9,179 nucleotides of DNA from positions 1 to 9,179 of the forward strand of contig JAFDCW010000103.1 of NCBI GenBank assembly GCA_019312705.1, given 5' to 3'. Source of the DNA: Deltaproteobacteria bacterium. GTDB taxonomy: Bacteria > Myxococcota > Polyangia > Polyangiales > B10-G4. The translations under genes were made by a program, and so were the position numbers. Positions 1 to 6,045 of this stretch are shown here, piece by piece. Below the pieces are notes generated by a model, which searched no databases, was not told where the DNA came from, and saw nothing but the letters and a program-made list of their open reading frames with translations. Numbering within the stretch: the first letter of the stretch is position 1; every line of letters begins with the position of its first letter.

Positions 1-1
1 C

Positions 2-802
2 GCGGCTCTGTTCTTCACGCTCGAGGACGCCCCGGCCCGGGAAGCGGGCAGTACGGAAGGTGAGCGACCGCCCGCACCCGAGTCGCCCGACGTCGACTCG
101 GATTCGGATCGCGACGGCGGAGGGTCTTGGGAGAGCACACTCCCGCGCGCGCTCTGGTTCTTCGCAAAGAACGCACAGGTTTGGCTGATCTGCGGCGCGA
201 TCGTGACGCTGACGCTTCAGATGGAGTTTCTCAGCTTCTTGCCACTGTACTTGAGCCGGAGCTTTGAACTGTCGGGAATGGGGGCCGGGATGGCCGCTTC
301 CGCATTCCCCGCCGGCTCCCTCGTATCGCTGCTGGCGGGTGGGGTCGTTTACGACCGGATGCGGGACAAGCGACCGATGGTCTTTGGCCTCTTGCTCCTT
401 CTCGGCGTCGGGTCGGTCCTGGTGTTGCGCGCTCTTTCGATCCAGGAGGTGGGATCATCGACGGATCTGGCCGTCGCCATCGCCGCGATTTTCGTAATGG
501 GGTTCTCGATCTCGCCGGCCTACTACATCCCTATGGGTGTATTTGCCATCGAGTTTGGTCGACAGCGTGCCGGTGTGCTGATCGGGATCATCGACACGTT
601 CGGTTACGGGGCCTTCATGTTGGTGGCTCCCATGGCAGGGGAGCTCGTTGGACAGATCAGGGACACCAGCGGAAGTTGGGAACCATTCCTGAACATTTTG
701 GCTGCCATTTCCCTGGCATCCGTCGTCCTGATGACAGCGTTCCTGCTCCTCGAGCACCGCTGGCTCGCCAAGAACCGAAGCGCCCAAGATCCCACCGCCT
801 GA
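2..802 (+). CDS. MFS transporter, C-terminal half (5' end outside window)
   Basis: The reading frame is open from the left edge, so the gene is truncated there; the GTG at 203 is internal, not a start. The visible 266 residues begin with the end of a hydrophobic segment. A long acidic, Pro/Asp-rich loop follows (about residues 8-45), as expected for the cytoplasmic loop between helices 6 and 7 of a 12-helix major facilitator. About six hydrophobic segments follow (starting near residues 60, 95, 125, 155, 185 and 222). Residues 113-124 (GGVVYDRMRDKR) match the MFS motif A repeated between helices 8 and 9, and the protein ends in a short basic cytoplasmic tail. The overall pattern is closest to organophosphate or small-anion antiporters, but the substrate cannot be judged from this half. 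The gene converges on the minus-strand lipoprotein ORFs, leaving 58 bp between stops. Confidence 0.8.
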   Translation, partial: AALFFTLEDAPAREAGSTEGERPPAPESPDVDSDSDRDGGGSWESTLPRALWFFAKNAQVWLICGAIVTLTLQMEFLSFLPLYLSRSFELSGMGAGMAASAFPAGSLVSLLAGGVVYDRMRDKRPMVFGLLLLLGVGSVLVLRALSIQEVGSSTDLAVAIAAIFVMGFSISPAYYIPMGVFAIEFGRQRAGVLIGIIDTFGYGAFMLVAPMAGELVGQIRDTSGSWEPFLNILAAISLASVVLMTAFLLLEHRWLAKNRSAQDPTA

Positions 803-860
803 GTCGCCTGAGCACCGTTCACAACCGGCTCGGCTGGGGGTTAGGCACCATGAAATCTGT

Positions 861-956
861 TTACGTGCCCCCCCCCGACACCGCCGAGTAGGGCGCGACC
901 GGGGAGTCGAGACTGCATGCGGCGAAGAAGAGCAGGGCGACGGCGGAGATGCGCAC
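861..956 (-). CDS. Possible micro-lipoprotein (31 aa), or remnant of a longer one
   Basis: A GTG at 956-954 opens a 31-residue ORF whose start reads (M)RISAVALLFFAACSLDS: a basic residue, a hydrophobic core and a lipobox (F-A-A-C, Cys14), which is a textbook lipoprotein signal. Only 17 residues follow the cysteine. The frame crosses nine consecutive G and stops two codons later (TAA at 863-861). It lies in the same frame as, and 54 bp downstream of, the discoidin-like lipoprotein gene. TATACT sits 6 nt before the GTG, as at the other lipoprotein starts in this window. Losing or gaining a G extends the frame by only about 10-20 residues with no recognisable domain. It is therefore either a genuine tiny lipoprotein or the head of a decayed gene. 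The signal peptide is visible in the sequence; expression is inferred. Confidence 0.42.
   Translation of the reverse strand: MRISAVALLFFAACSLDSPVAPYSAVSGGGT
868..876. repeat. Homopolymer C9 (G9 on the minus strand)
   Basis: Nine consecutive C on the plus strand lie inside the 3' end of the micro-lipoprotein ORF. Such tracts slip easily in replication and sequencing. On the minus strand it encodes Ser-Gly-Gly-Gly just before the TAA, so tract length sets the C-terminus. Confidence 0.8.
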
Positions 957-962
957 GAGACG

Positions 963-968
963 AGTATA
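963..968 (-). promoter_or_regulatory. -10-like TATACT, 6 nt before GTG 956
   Basis: Minus-strand TATACT matches the extended TANNNT pattern and is five of six bases from the sigma-70 consensus TATAAT. The gap to the GTG start is 6 nt, which would put transcription initiation at or next to the start codon. No good -35 element is visible. Confidence 0.4.
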
Positions 969-1010
969 GCGGGGTTTCGCCTTCTTACAGAATGGGGCCG
1001 GAAGAAACGC

Positions 1011-1754
1011 CTACTCGAGCCCGGTGACGTTCAGCTCGCTGAAGCCGCCACATCGCACGTCATCATGCATCGCGAAGATGAGGGCGATCTCGCGGCCAGT
1101 GACGCCGCCGGGGGTGACCGTGATATCGGGATCGGGACGCCCGGCCAACGATTGCGTGTCGGTCCACACGACAGCGCCACCCGGCGTGTCTCGGATCTCG
1201 ATCGTGACCGTGTTGAACCCGAAGTCGGTCCGGAACGACGGATCGGTGTGCAGCACGTTGTTGATGAACTCGATTGTCCGAATGCACGCGTCGGCGGGGA
1301 CGGTCCACGTGAAGGTCGGCGTCACGTCGGCGGAGCCGATCGAGAACCACGACGTGTCGAGCATTCCATCGACGGCGAGGCCGCCCGGATACGTCGTGCC
1401 GCCGAACACAGACGTGGTCGCGACCGTTCCGTCTCCGGTGATCAACGTGGGCGTAGCGCCCGCGCCGCACGTCGACCCAGCATCGCCACCGTCGCCGGCA
1501 CCGCCGCCGTCAGTTGCACCGCCCGCGTCGCCCGGATCACCCGCGTCACCGGCCCCGGTATCGTCCGGCGATGCGTCACGCATCCCGGTGTCCATCGGCG
1601 TCGACGTATCCGGACTTCCCGTGTCACCCGCGCCCGTATCACGCCGGCCGGTGTCGGTCGCCGAGTCCATCCCCGCGTCGACCTCGTCTCCGCCACTACA
1701 CGCCATCATGAGCGTCACCGAGAGCGCCGCGACCATTCGTCCAAGATTCCCCAT
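1011..1754 (-). CDS. Lipoprotein with Asp/Thr/Gly linker and discoidin (F5/8C)-like domain
   Basis: The 247-residue protein is chosen to start at ATG 1754. From there it has a short lipoprotein signal ending in L-M-M-A-C (Cys19); the 100 residues available upstream in frame look non-coding. Residues 20-95 are a low-complexity linker of DTG, DAG and GDGG units, typical of surface lipoproteins in myxobacteria. Residues 96-247 look like a galactose-binding-like beta-sandwich: LAVDGMLDTSWFS (a common F5/8C signature of the form DG..dT.W), a FTWTVP strand, and a C-terminal GGFSELNV strand. Cysteines at 96, near 158 and near 235 may form disulfides. The likely role is carbohydrate or ligand binding at the outer-membrane surface; the ligand is unknown. 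A TAGGGT box lies 7 nt before the start. The gene is divergent from the S66 peptidase gene. Confidence 0.75.
   Translation of the reverse strand: MGNLGRMVAALSVTLMMACSGGDEVDAGMDSATDTGRRDTGAGDTGSPDTSTPMDTGMRDASPDDTGAGDAGDPGDAGGATDGGGAGDGGDAGSTCGAGATPTLITGDGTVATTSVFGGTTYPGGLAVDGMLDTSWFSIGSADVTPTFTWTVPADACIRTIEFINNVLHTDPSFRTDFGFNTVTIEIRDTPGGAVVWTDTQSLAGRPDPDITVTPGGVTGREIALIFAMHDDVRCGGFSELNVTGLE
1470..1697 (-). repeat. Low-complexity Asp/Thr/Gly linker coding region
   Basis: This is an imperfect repeat of short codon units encoding DTG, DAG and GDGG (protein residues 20-95 of the lipoprotein). It separates the lipid anchor from the folded domain. The same DNA opens long Pro/Ser-rich ORFs on the opposite strand, which are artefacts of the repeat. 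Confidence 0.75.
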
Positions 1755-1761
1755 GGCGGAA

Positions 1762-1767
1762 ACCCTA
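1762..1767 (-). promoter_or_regulatory. -10-like TAGGGT, 7 nt before ATG 1754
   Basis: The minus-strand TANNNT hexamer has 7 nt to the start codon. A weak -35-like CCCACA lies about 18 nt further upstream. The AGGG inside the box could alternatively act as a poor Shine-Dalgarno site, so leaderless initiation is not the only reading. Confidence 0.35.
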
Positions 1768-1829
1768 CACCATCGTCTGGAGCATGTGGGGACGCGAGGT
1801 TGGCGAATTGACTTGCCGTCGAGCGCGCG

Positions 1830-1862
1830 CCGGCCGTTCACCGGCCGTCTACCGGCCGAGAA
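1830..1862. repeat. Three CCGGCCG boxes at 11-bp spacing
   Basis: CCGGCCG occurs at 1830-1836, 1841-1847 and 1852-1858. Each core CGGCCG is a palindrome, and successive copies start exactly 11 bp apart, about one helical turn. They lie in the 248-bp divergent region between the discoidin-like lipoprotein (start 1754) and the S66 peptidase (start 2003). One-turn phasing of palindromic cores suits a protein that binds one face of the DNA; this is inference. The rest of the divergent region shows no clear promoter for the S66 gene. Confidence 0.5.
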
Positions 1863-2002
1863 GAGATAGAGATCAATCCAGGAGGGCTGCGAAGCGGACG
1901 GGGCATGAATCGTCGCGTTCGGCTCCGTGGGCTGCTCGAAACCGAGACCACCTCGCTTGTGTCTCACACTCCATGCGACACTGCCTAGCCAACCAACCTG
2001 CC

Positions 2003-2971
2003 ATGATGGACCGGACGAAAAATGACGCGAGGCCTCCGGCGTTTCGCGCTCCACCGGCCCTGCGCCCCGGATCCCGCCTGGCCGTCATCGCGCCGTCGAG
2101 CCCTTTCCCAGAGGACCACTTCCGTATCGGCGTTGAGCGCCTCCGGGAACGCTACGAGGTCTCTTGGGACGAGGGCCTCTTCGCCAAACACGGCTACTTG
2201 GCTGGTGACGACGCCCGGCGCCTCGAGGAGCTCCGGGCGGCCATCACCGACCCTGCCATCGACGGAATCGTGGCGGCCCGGGGGGGCTACGGCGCGACCC
2301 GGCTGCTGCCCGACCTCGACGTGGCCCTCGTCACCAAACATGCAAAGCCCCTGATCGGCTTCAGCGACGTGACCGCTCTGCACTCTCTCTGGGCCCGGGC
2401 GGGCCTCCGGTCGCTGCACGGTGCGATGGTCGCCGCCCTCGGTCGCGCCGACGCGGCGCTGATGCCCCGGTGGTTCGCGGCCGTCGAAGGAGGCGTGGCG
2501 AAACCACTCTCGGGCCTCGGGTGCATCGCGCCGGGACGCGGCGAAGGCCCCCTCGTGGGCGGCAACCTCGCCGTCTTGGCGGCCCTCGTCGGCACCGGCT
2601 TCGAGCCACCCCTCGCGGGCGCCGTGCTCTTCCTCGAAGACATCGGCGAACGCCCCTACCGAATCGACCGCACCTTGACGACCTTGCGCCAGGCCGGCTG
2701 GCTCTCGCGCATCGAGGGGGTCGCCCTCGGCCACTTCACCGATTGCGACACGGGCGACGACGGCATCTCGGTCGAAGCCGTGCTCCGTGAACGCCTCGGG
2801 GGCCTCGGCGTCCCGGTGATCAGCGGCGTTCCGAGCGGCCACGTCGCAGACAACGTCGAGTTGCCCTTCGGGGCGCCGGTCGTGGTGGATGGCGACGAGG
2901 GTGTTCTGACGTTTGCCGAAGGGGCGTTCCTCGCGCCCGGGCGGCCTCGAGCGAAACGAAATTCTCAATGA
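2003..2971 (+). CDS. LD-carboxypeptidase-like peptidase, family S66
   Basis: Members of S66 (LdcA) cleave the terminal D-Ala from tetrapeptide murein stems during cell-wall recycling; some relatives hydrolyse microcin C-type peptides. The 322-residue protein has the family landmarks in order: PGSRLAVIAPSS near residue 22, the ARGGYGATRLL loop, IGFSDVTALH with the presumed nucleophile Ser121, VLFLEDIGERPYRIDR with Glu212, and GVPSGHVADN with His280. This spacing matches the Ser-Glu-His triad of Pseudomonas LdcA. No signal peptide is visible, so it should be cytoplasmic. The start is uncertain: tandem ATGs at 2003 and 2006 fit family length, but neither has a clear Shine-Dalgarno site, and ATG 1973 is also in frame. 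The glycosyltransferase gene starts 13 bp after its stop, indicating co-transcription. Confidence 0.85.
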   Translation: MMDRTKNDARPPAFRAPPALRPGSRLAVIAPSSPFPEDHFRIGVERLRERYEVSWDEGLFAKHGYLAGDDARRLEELRAAITDPAIDGIVAARGGYGATRLLPDLDVALVTKHAKPLIGFSDVTALHSLWARAGLRSLHGAMVAALGRADAALMPRWFAAVEGGVAKPLSGLGCIAPGRGEGPLVGGNLAVLAALVGTGFEPPLAGAVLFLEDIGERPYRIDRTLTTLRQAGWLSRIEGVALGHFTDCDTGDDGISVEAVLRERLGGLGVPVISGVPSGHVADNVELPFGAPVVVDGDEGVLTFAEGAFLAPGRPRAKRNSQ

Positions 2972-2984
2972 CGGGAGAAGTGCG

Positions 2985-4142
2985 ATGCGGGTTGCGATCC
3001 TTCTATTGAACGCGGGGCGCGGGAGCGGCGAGGTGGCACGGCAGCACGCGAGTTACCTCGTATCGAGCGGCTCTACCGTGCACTTCATGCATCCCGGCAT
3101 CGGGGATGGCGCACCCGGGGCCGTCAATCACGACATCGAACTGCATACGCCGGTCACTCCCGTGCACGAACACTTGCCTTCAGCCGGCAAGACCCAGAAG
3201 CAGGTGGCCCAGATGTCCCACGACGAGGCGGCGGCTTATCTGCCGGACTACGAGCGAGCCCTCGAGGCGGTCATCGACGACGTCGACATCGTCCTCGGGC
3301 ACCACGCGAACCTCAGCGCCATCGCGACGGCCACCGTCGCCCGCCGCGCGGGCAAGCCCTACGCGCTCTTTCTCCACGGCACGGGGATCGAGCCGCGGCA
3401 CCAAGGCGGCTACGACGATCGCATCTGGGCCTCGATCCAAGACGCGATCGAGGGCGCCGATGGCATCCTGGTCACGACCGAGTACGTTCGCGACGAACTC
3501 GTCCGGAATATGGTCGACCTGCCGCTGGACCGGTTCCTGGTGCTTCCCTGCGGCATCGACCTCGAAGAGTTCCGCCCCGGCCGGTCCCGGGAGTTGCTAG
3601 AGCGGTACGCGTTGCCCGAGACCTACGTGATCTGCCCCGGCGCGCTGACCACGTCGAAGGGACCGCAAAACGTCGTCGAGGCGACCCGCGAATACGCCGA
3701 CCTCGCGACGACGATCTTCATCGGCGACGGAGAACTGCGCGAGCAGATTGCGACCGACCTCGGTGACCGCGGCCGCCTCCTGGGTTTCGTATCCGCCGAG
3801 GACAAGGCGGCGCTCATCAACGCCGCGACCATCCTGACCGCGGCTCCCGAGAAGAAGGAGCACTTCGGGATCATCTACGCCGAGGGCCTCGCCGCGGGCA
3901 CGCCGCTGGTGGCCTATGAAGGAGGCGGCGTTTCTTCGATTGTCACCCCTGAGACCGGAGTGCTCACGGACCGGGATCCGGTGGCCTTGGGCCAAGCGGT
4001 TCGCGCCTTGCTGACCGACCACGCCACCCTCGGCGCGATGGCGCTAGCCGGAAGGAAGCGCGCAGAGGCGCACTTTTCTTCGGTAGAATTGGGCAAGGGG
4101 CTCGAAGGCTGGCTCGGTCGATTGAGCCGCGAATCTGAGTAG
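2985..4142 (+). CDS. Glycosyltransferase, GT4-like (GT-B fold)
   Basis: The 385-residue protein probably transfers a sugar from a nucleotide-sugar donor to an unidentified acceptor in envelope glycan or glycolipid synthesis. The N-terminal Rossmann half begins MRVAILLLNAG and includes an SGEVARQ helix and the FLHGTGIEPR segment. The C-terminal half has ICPGALTTSKGPQNVVEA followed by the GT4 EX7E element EHFGIIYAE, with Glu292 and Glu300, and then GLAAGTPLVAYEGGG, the usual nucleotide-sugar-binding region. The start is set by GGGAGAAG (2973-2980) just before ATG 2985; the 24 upstream in-frame codons overlap the S66 gene. There are no transmembrane segments. The pairing with an S66 peptidase suggests wall or surface-glycan metabolism, but the acceptor cannot be inferred. 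Confidence 0.85.
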   Translation: MRVAILLLNAGRGSGEVARQHASYLVSSGSTVHFMHPGIGDGAPGAVNHDIELHTPVTPVHEHLPSAGKTQKQVAQMSHDEAAAYLPDYERALEAVIDDVDIVLGHHANLSAIATATVARRAGKPYALFLHGTGIEPRHQGGYDDRIWASIQDAIEGADGILVTTEYVRDELVRNMVDLPLDRFLVLPCGIDLEEFRPGRSRELLERYALPETYVICPGALTTSKGPQNVVEATREYADLATTIFIGDGELREQIATDLGDRGRLLGFVSAEDKAALINAATILTAAPEKKEHFGIIYAEGLAAGTPLVAYEGGGVSSIVTPETGVLTDRDPVALGQAVRALLTDHATLGAMALAGRKRAEAHFSSVELGKGLEGWLGRLSRESE

Positions 4143-4195
4143 ACACCCCGGGGCACCGGTTGGCATCGGCAAAAAAGTGGGTGCGCTTACGTTTC

Positions 4196-4218
4196 GCGGG
4201 GCGCGTTCTCGGCCCCGC
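4196..4218 (+). terminator. GC-rich hairpin after the S66-glycosyltransferase pair
   Basis: A perfect 7-bp stem GCGGGGC/GCCCCGC with a 9-nt loop lies 54 bp after the glycosyltransferase stop and before the next promoter-like site. There is no U-tract, only a short pyrimidine-rich stretch further on. It is a candidate weak or factor-assisted terminator. Confidence 0.35.
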
Positions 4219-4285
4219 AAGTCGGGACCATCTCTCTTCGGTTCCGGGCCTTTGAATCCCACCCCCGGATGCCGCGTCCGTGCGG

Positions 4286-4291
4286 TACCGT
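4286..4291 (+). promoter_or_regulatory. -10-like TACCGT, 6 nt before in-frame ATG 4298
   Basis: This TANNNT hexamer precedes ATG 4298 by 6 nt, the same geometry as at the lipoprotein genes. ATG 4298 is in frame with the exported protein but would add 20 residues to its signal peptide. Alternatively the box may start an mRNA translated from ATG 4358. No -35 element is evident. Confidence 0.35.
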
Positions 4292-4357
4292 TTGGCGATG
4301 CCGCCAGGCAGGACCGTCCCCAGAGAGGGGGCGGCCACGAGGGAGGACCATCCGGCC

Positions 4358-5098
4358 ATGTCACGATTTGCGATTCTTTCAGTGCTCACCGTGGGGCTGC
4401 TGACGCCCGTCACCGCCGCCGAGGCGCAGCCGTCGGACCGGCAGATTCAGCAGAACCTGCGCCGCGCATTCCCGGACGCCCTCGAGGTCCGTCTGCGCCC
4501 CGATGCCGCGGGCACGCGTCAGCTCAGCCCGGGAAGCTGGGAGCACCAGCGCATGGTGGAGGTCGTGACGCCGGCGACGGCCTTCGCCCCCGAATTCCCC
4601 AACGCCAAGGCCGTCAGCTACGGCGGCGCAATCTTCACCTCCAGCAACAACCGCAGCTGGACCTACAGCCGCATGACCGTCGGGGAGACGACCTATGAAG
4701 GGGTGCCAACGCCTAGCCAGGAGGCCCTCCTGACCATCTTCCGCGCGCATCGTTTCGAGGATTTCTTCCAGTGGGAGGAGAACCTCGTCGGCATGCCGGA
4801 GTTGACGCTGCGTGAGGAGAACGCCTGTCGCTGGTACAGCACGACCCGCATCGAGTGCACCTTCGTGACGACCGTCGACATGAAGCGTGGACGCTCCATC
4901 GCGCGCATGCCTCGGACCGTCAACGTGACCCTGTGGCGCAACGAAGGCGCGGACGCCTGGCACCGCTACTCGACGACCTGGAGCGACGATCCCAGCCGGG
5001 GACGCCCCGAGCGCATCAACCCGACCCCAGAAGCGCTCGCGAATCTCACCATGCTGCCCACCCTCCTCGCAGCGCTTCCGGCTCCGGCCACCGAGTAG
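4358..5098 (+). CDS. Exported protein of unknown function
   Basis: The protein has 246 residues from ATG 4358. The N-terminus (MSRFAILSVLTVGLL...) is a clear Sec signal peptide with an A-E-A site, cleaving after residue 23. The mature part is a soluble, mostly beta-looking protein of about 220 residues with no transmembrane segments, so it is probably periplasmic or secreted. Two cysteines in the segment ENACRWYSTTRIECTF could pair as a disulfide after export. I do not recognise the family. GGGAGGA at 4341-4347 lies 10 nt before ATG 4358 and supports this start. In-frame ATGs at 4298 and 4280 would give longer, less natural signal peptides, although 4298 has a TANNNT box in front of it. Hairpins on both sides suggest the gene is transcribed alone. 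Confidence 0.75.
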   Translation: MSRFAILSVLTVGLLTPVTAAEAQPSDRQIQQNLRRAFPDALEVRLRPDAAGTRQLSPGSWEHQRMVEVVTPATAFAPEFPNAKAVSYGGAIFTSSNNRSWTYSRMTVGETTYEGVPTPSQEALLTIFRAHRFEDFFQWEENLVGMPELTLREENACRWYSTTRIECTFVTTVDMKRGRSIARMPRTVNVTLWRNEGADAWHRYSTTWSDDPSRGRPERINPTPEALANLTMLPTLLAALPAPATE

Positions 5099-5119
5099 CG
5101 CCCCCAACCGTCGCAGGGG

Positions 5120-5135
5120 CGCCCCGTAGGGGGCG
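5120..5135 (+). terminator. GC-rich hairpin after the exported-protein gene
   Basis: The arms CGCCCC (5120-5125) and GGGGCG (5130-5135) pair around a 4-nt loop, 21 bp after the stop codon. No U-tract follows, so termination activity is a guess based on position between two transcription units. Confidence 0.3.
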
Positions 5136-5191
5136 GCGGCCCCGGAGACCACCCAGACGTAGAGTAAGTTCCCAACGCGCGAACTCTGGTC

Positions 5192-5197
5192 TAGCCT
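5192..5197 (+). promoter_or_regulatory. -10-like TAGCCT, 6 nt before ATG 5204
   Basis: This TANNNT hexamer is 6 nt from the start codon, with a weak -35-like TTCCCA at 5169-5174 (17-bp spacer). The gene has no Shine-Dalgarno sequence, which supports leaderless initiation. Confidence 0.42.
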
Positions 5198-5203
5198 CTC
5201 GCC

Positions 5204-6013
5204 ATGCGCACGCTTCTACTGACCTGCCTCGCCCTTTCGTCCATCCTCCTCGGCGCCTGCGGAGGGGGCGGCGGCGGTCTCGCCGTCAAGACCGCCGCGT
5301 CGACACCAGACGCCATCCACGTCATGCGCCAAGGAGAAGCCGTCGCCGTGCTCGGCGATTATCCGGCGATGGCCTACGCCGCCCGAGAGTCGGCGGGGCG
5401 CATGACCCTCGTCGGCGGCCAGTTTCAGGTCGAACCCTATGCCATGGCGATGGGGCAGGATGCCGACGCCCTCGAGGCCCTCGTCACGCAGACCCTCAAC
5501 AGCCTGATCCTCAACGGGACCTATCGGCGCATCCTGGAGACCTGGGCCCTCGAAGCTGGCGCCGCGGAACCCATCGAAGGGGCGAGCGCGGCTCCCCCGG
5601 TCGACCAGATCCCCCAGCTCGCCGACGGCAAGCTCACGGTAGGCATGGAGATCGCGTACGCCCCGATGGAGTTCATCGACGAGGCCGGCATGAACGCCGG
5701 CATCGACGTCGAACTCGTCCAGGCCATCGGCCAGGCCATGGGTGTCGAGGTGGAGCTGCGCAACGTGCCCTTCGAGGAGCTCTTCGGGGAGCTCAGCTCG
5801 GGCGGCATCGACCTCGCAATCTCGTCGATCACGGTCACGCCGGAGCGCTCTCAGGCGGCCCGCCTCGTGCCCTATTTCCTCGCGGGGTCCGGAATCCTCG
5901 TGCCCGCGGCGAACCCCGCCGGCATCGAGGGCCCGAGGGACCTCTGTGACCACGCGGTCGCGGTCCAGGCCGGAACGGTCCATGTGGAGATGCTGCGCCG
6001 CGAATGCCCGTGA
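5204..6013 (+). CDS. Amino-acid-binding lipoprotein with circularly permuted SBP family 3 domain
   Basis: The 269-residue protein starts with a lipoprotein signal (lipobox L-G-A-C, Cys19) and six glycines. Residues 26-119 then match the C-terminal part of a family 3 solute-binding protein: LAVKTAASTPDAI, an AVLGDYPA strand, PYAMAMGQD, and the closing LNGTYRRILETWALEAG. After a 20-residue Ala/Pro linker, residues 141-269 match the N-terminal part: DGKLTVGMEIAYAPMEFID, GIDVELVQAIG, DLAISSITVTPERSQ, and DLCDHAVAVQAGTV, ending at ECP. Joined end to start, the pieces make one complete domain. Ligand residues of the LAO/HisJ type are present in both pieces: Arg215 (TPER) for the carboxylate and Asp52 (GDYP) for the amino group. 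Cys248 and Cys267 could form a disulfide. No permease or ATPase gene is nearby, so it may serve a distant transporter or sensor. The ORF overlaps upstream codons of the next gene's frame. Confidence 0.8.
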   Translation: MRTLLLTCLALSSILLGACGGGGGGLAVKTAASTPDAIHVMRQGEAVAVLGDYPAMAYAARESAGRMTLVGGQFQVEPYAMAMGQDADALEALVTQTLNSLILNGTYRRILETWALEAGAAEPIEGASAAPPVDQIPQLADGKLTVGMEIAYAPMEFIDEAGMNAGIDVELVQAIGQAMGVEVELRNVPFEELFGELSSGGIDLAISSITVTPERSQAARLVPYFLAGSGILVPAANPAGIEGPRDLCDHAVAVQAGTVHVEMLRRECP

Positions 6014-6033
6014 CTCTCTGCCCTCGCGCGGGG

Positions 6034-6039
6034 TATTTT
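6034..6039 (+). promoter_or_regulatory. -10-like TATTTT, 6 nt before GTG 6046
   Basis: The TANNNT hexamer has 6 nt to the GTG start. A -35-like GTGACT (four of six bases) lies at 6010-6015 with an 18-bp spacer, overlapping the stop codon of the preceding gene. This could be an internal promoter for the downstream genes. Confidence 0.45.
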
Positions 6040-6045
6040 CCCCCG

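Noticed and set aside
803..860. Hairpin terminator between the converging MFS and micro-lipoprotein ORFs
   Set aside because: Only 3-4 bp interrupted pairings around GAGC/GCTC were found, and no U-tract on either strand.
1808..1813. TTGACT as a plus-strand -35 element for the S66 gene
   Set aside because: No -10-like hexamer 16-18 bp downstream; that position falls in the CCGGCCG boxes.
1024..1869. 281-codon plus-strand ORF opposite the discoidin-like lipoprotein
   Set aside because: It is the complement of the Asp/Thr/Gly linker and gives a Pro/Ser/Val low-complexity protein with no domain; the minus strand has a signal peptide and a recognisable fold.
1905..1988. 27-codon ORF upstream of the S66 gene, with GGAGGG at 1881-1886
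   Set aside because: The Shine-Dalgarno-like site is about 18 nt from the ATG, too far, and the peptide has no recognisable feature.
1755..2054. 100-residue N-terminal extension of the minus-strand lipoprotein
   Set aside because: It would bury the lipoprotein signal inside the protein and runs into the divergent S66 gene; ATG 1754 explains the sequence better.
4171..4176. A6 run after the glycosyltransferase gene as a terminator tail
   Set aside because: It is A, not T, on the transcribed sense strand, and no stable stem lies next to it in either orientation.
4855..5949. 364-codon plus-strand ORF spanning the exported protein and the SBP gene
   Set aside because: Arg/Pro/His-rich translation typical of an off-frame reading of GC-rich genes; it overlaps two genes with clear signals.
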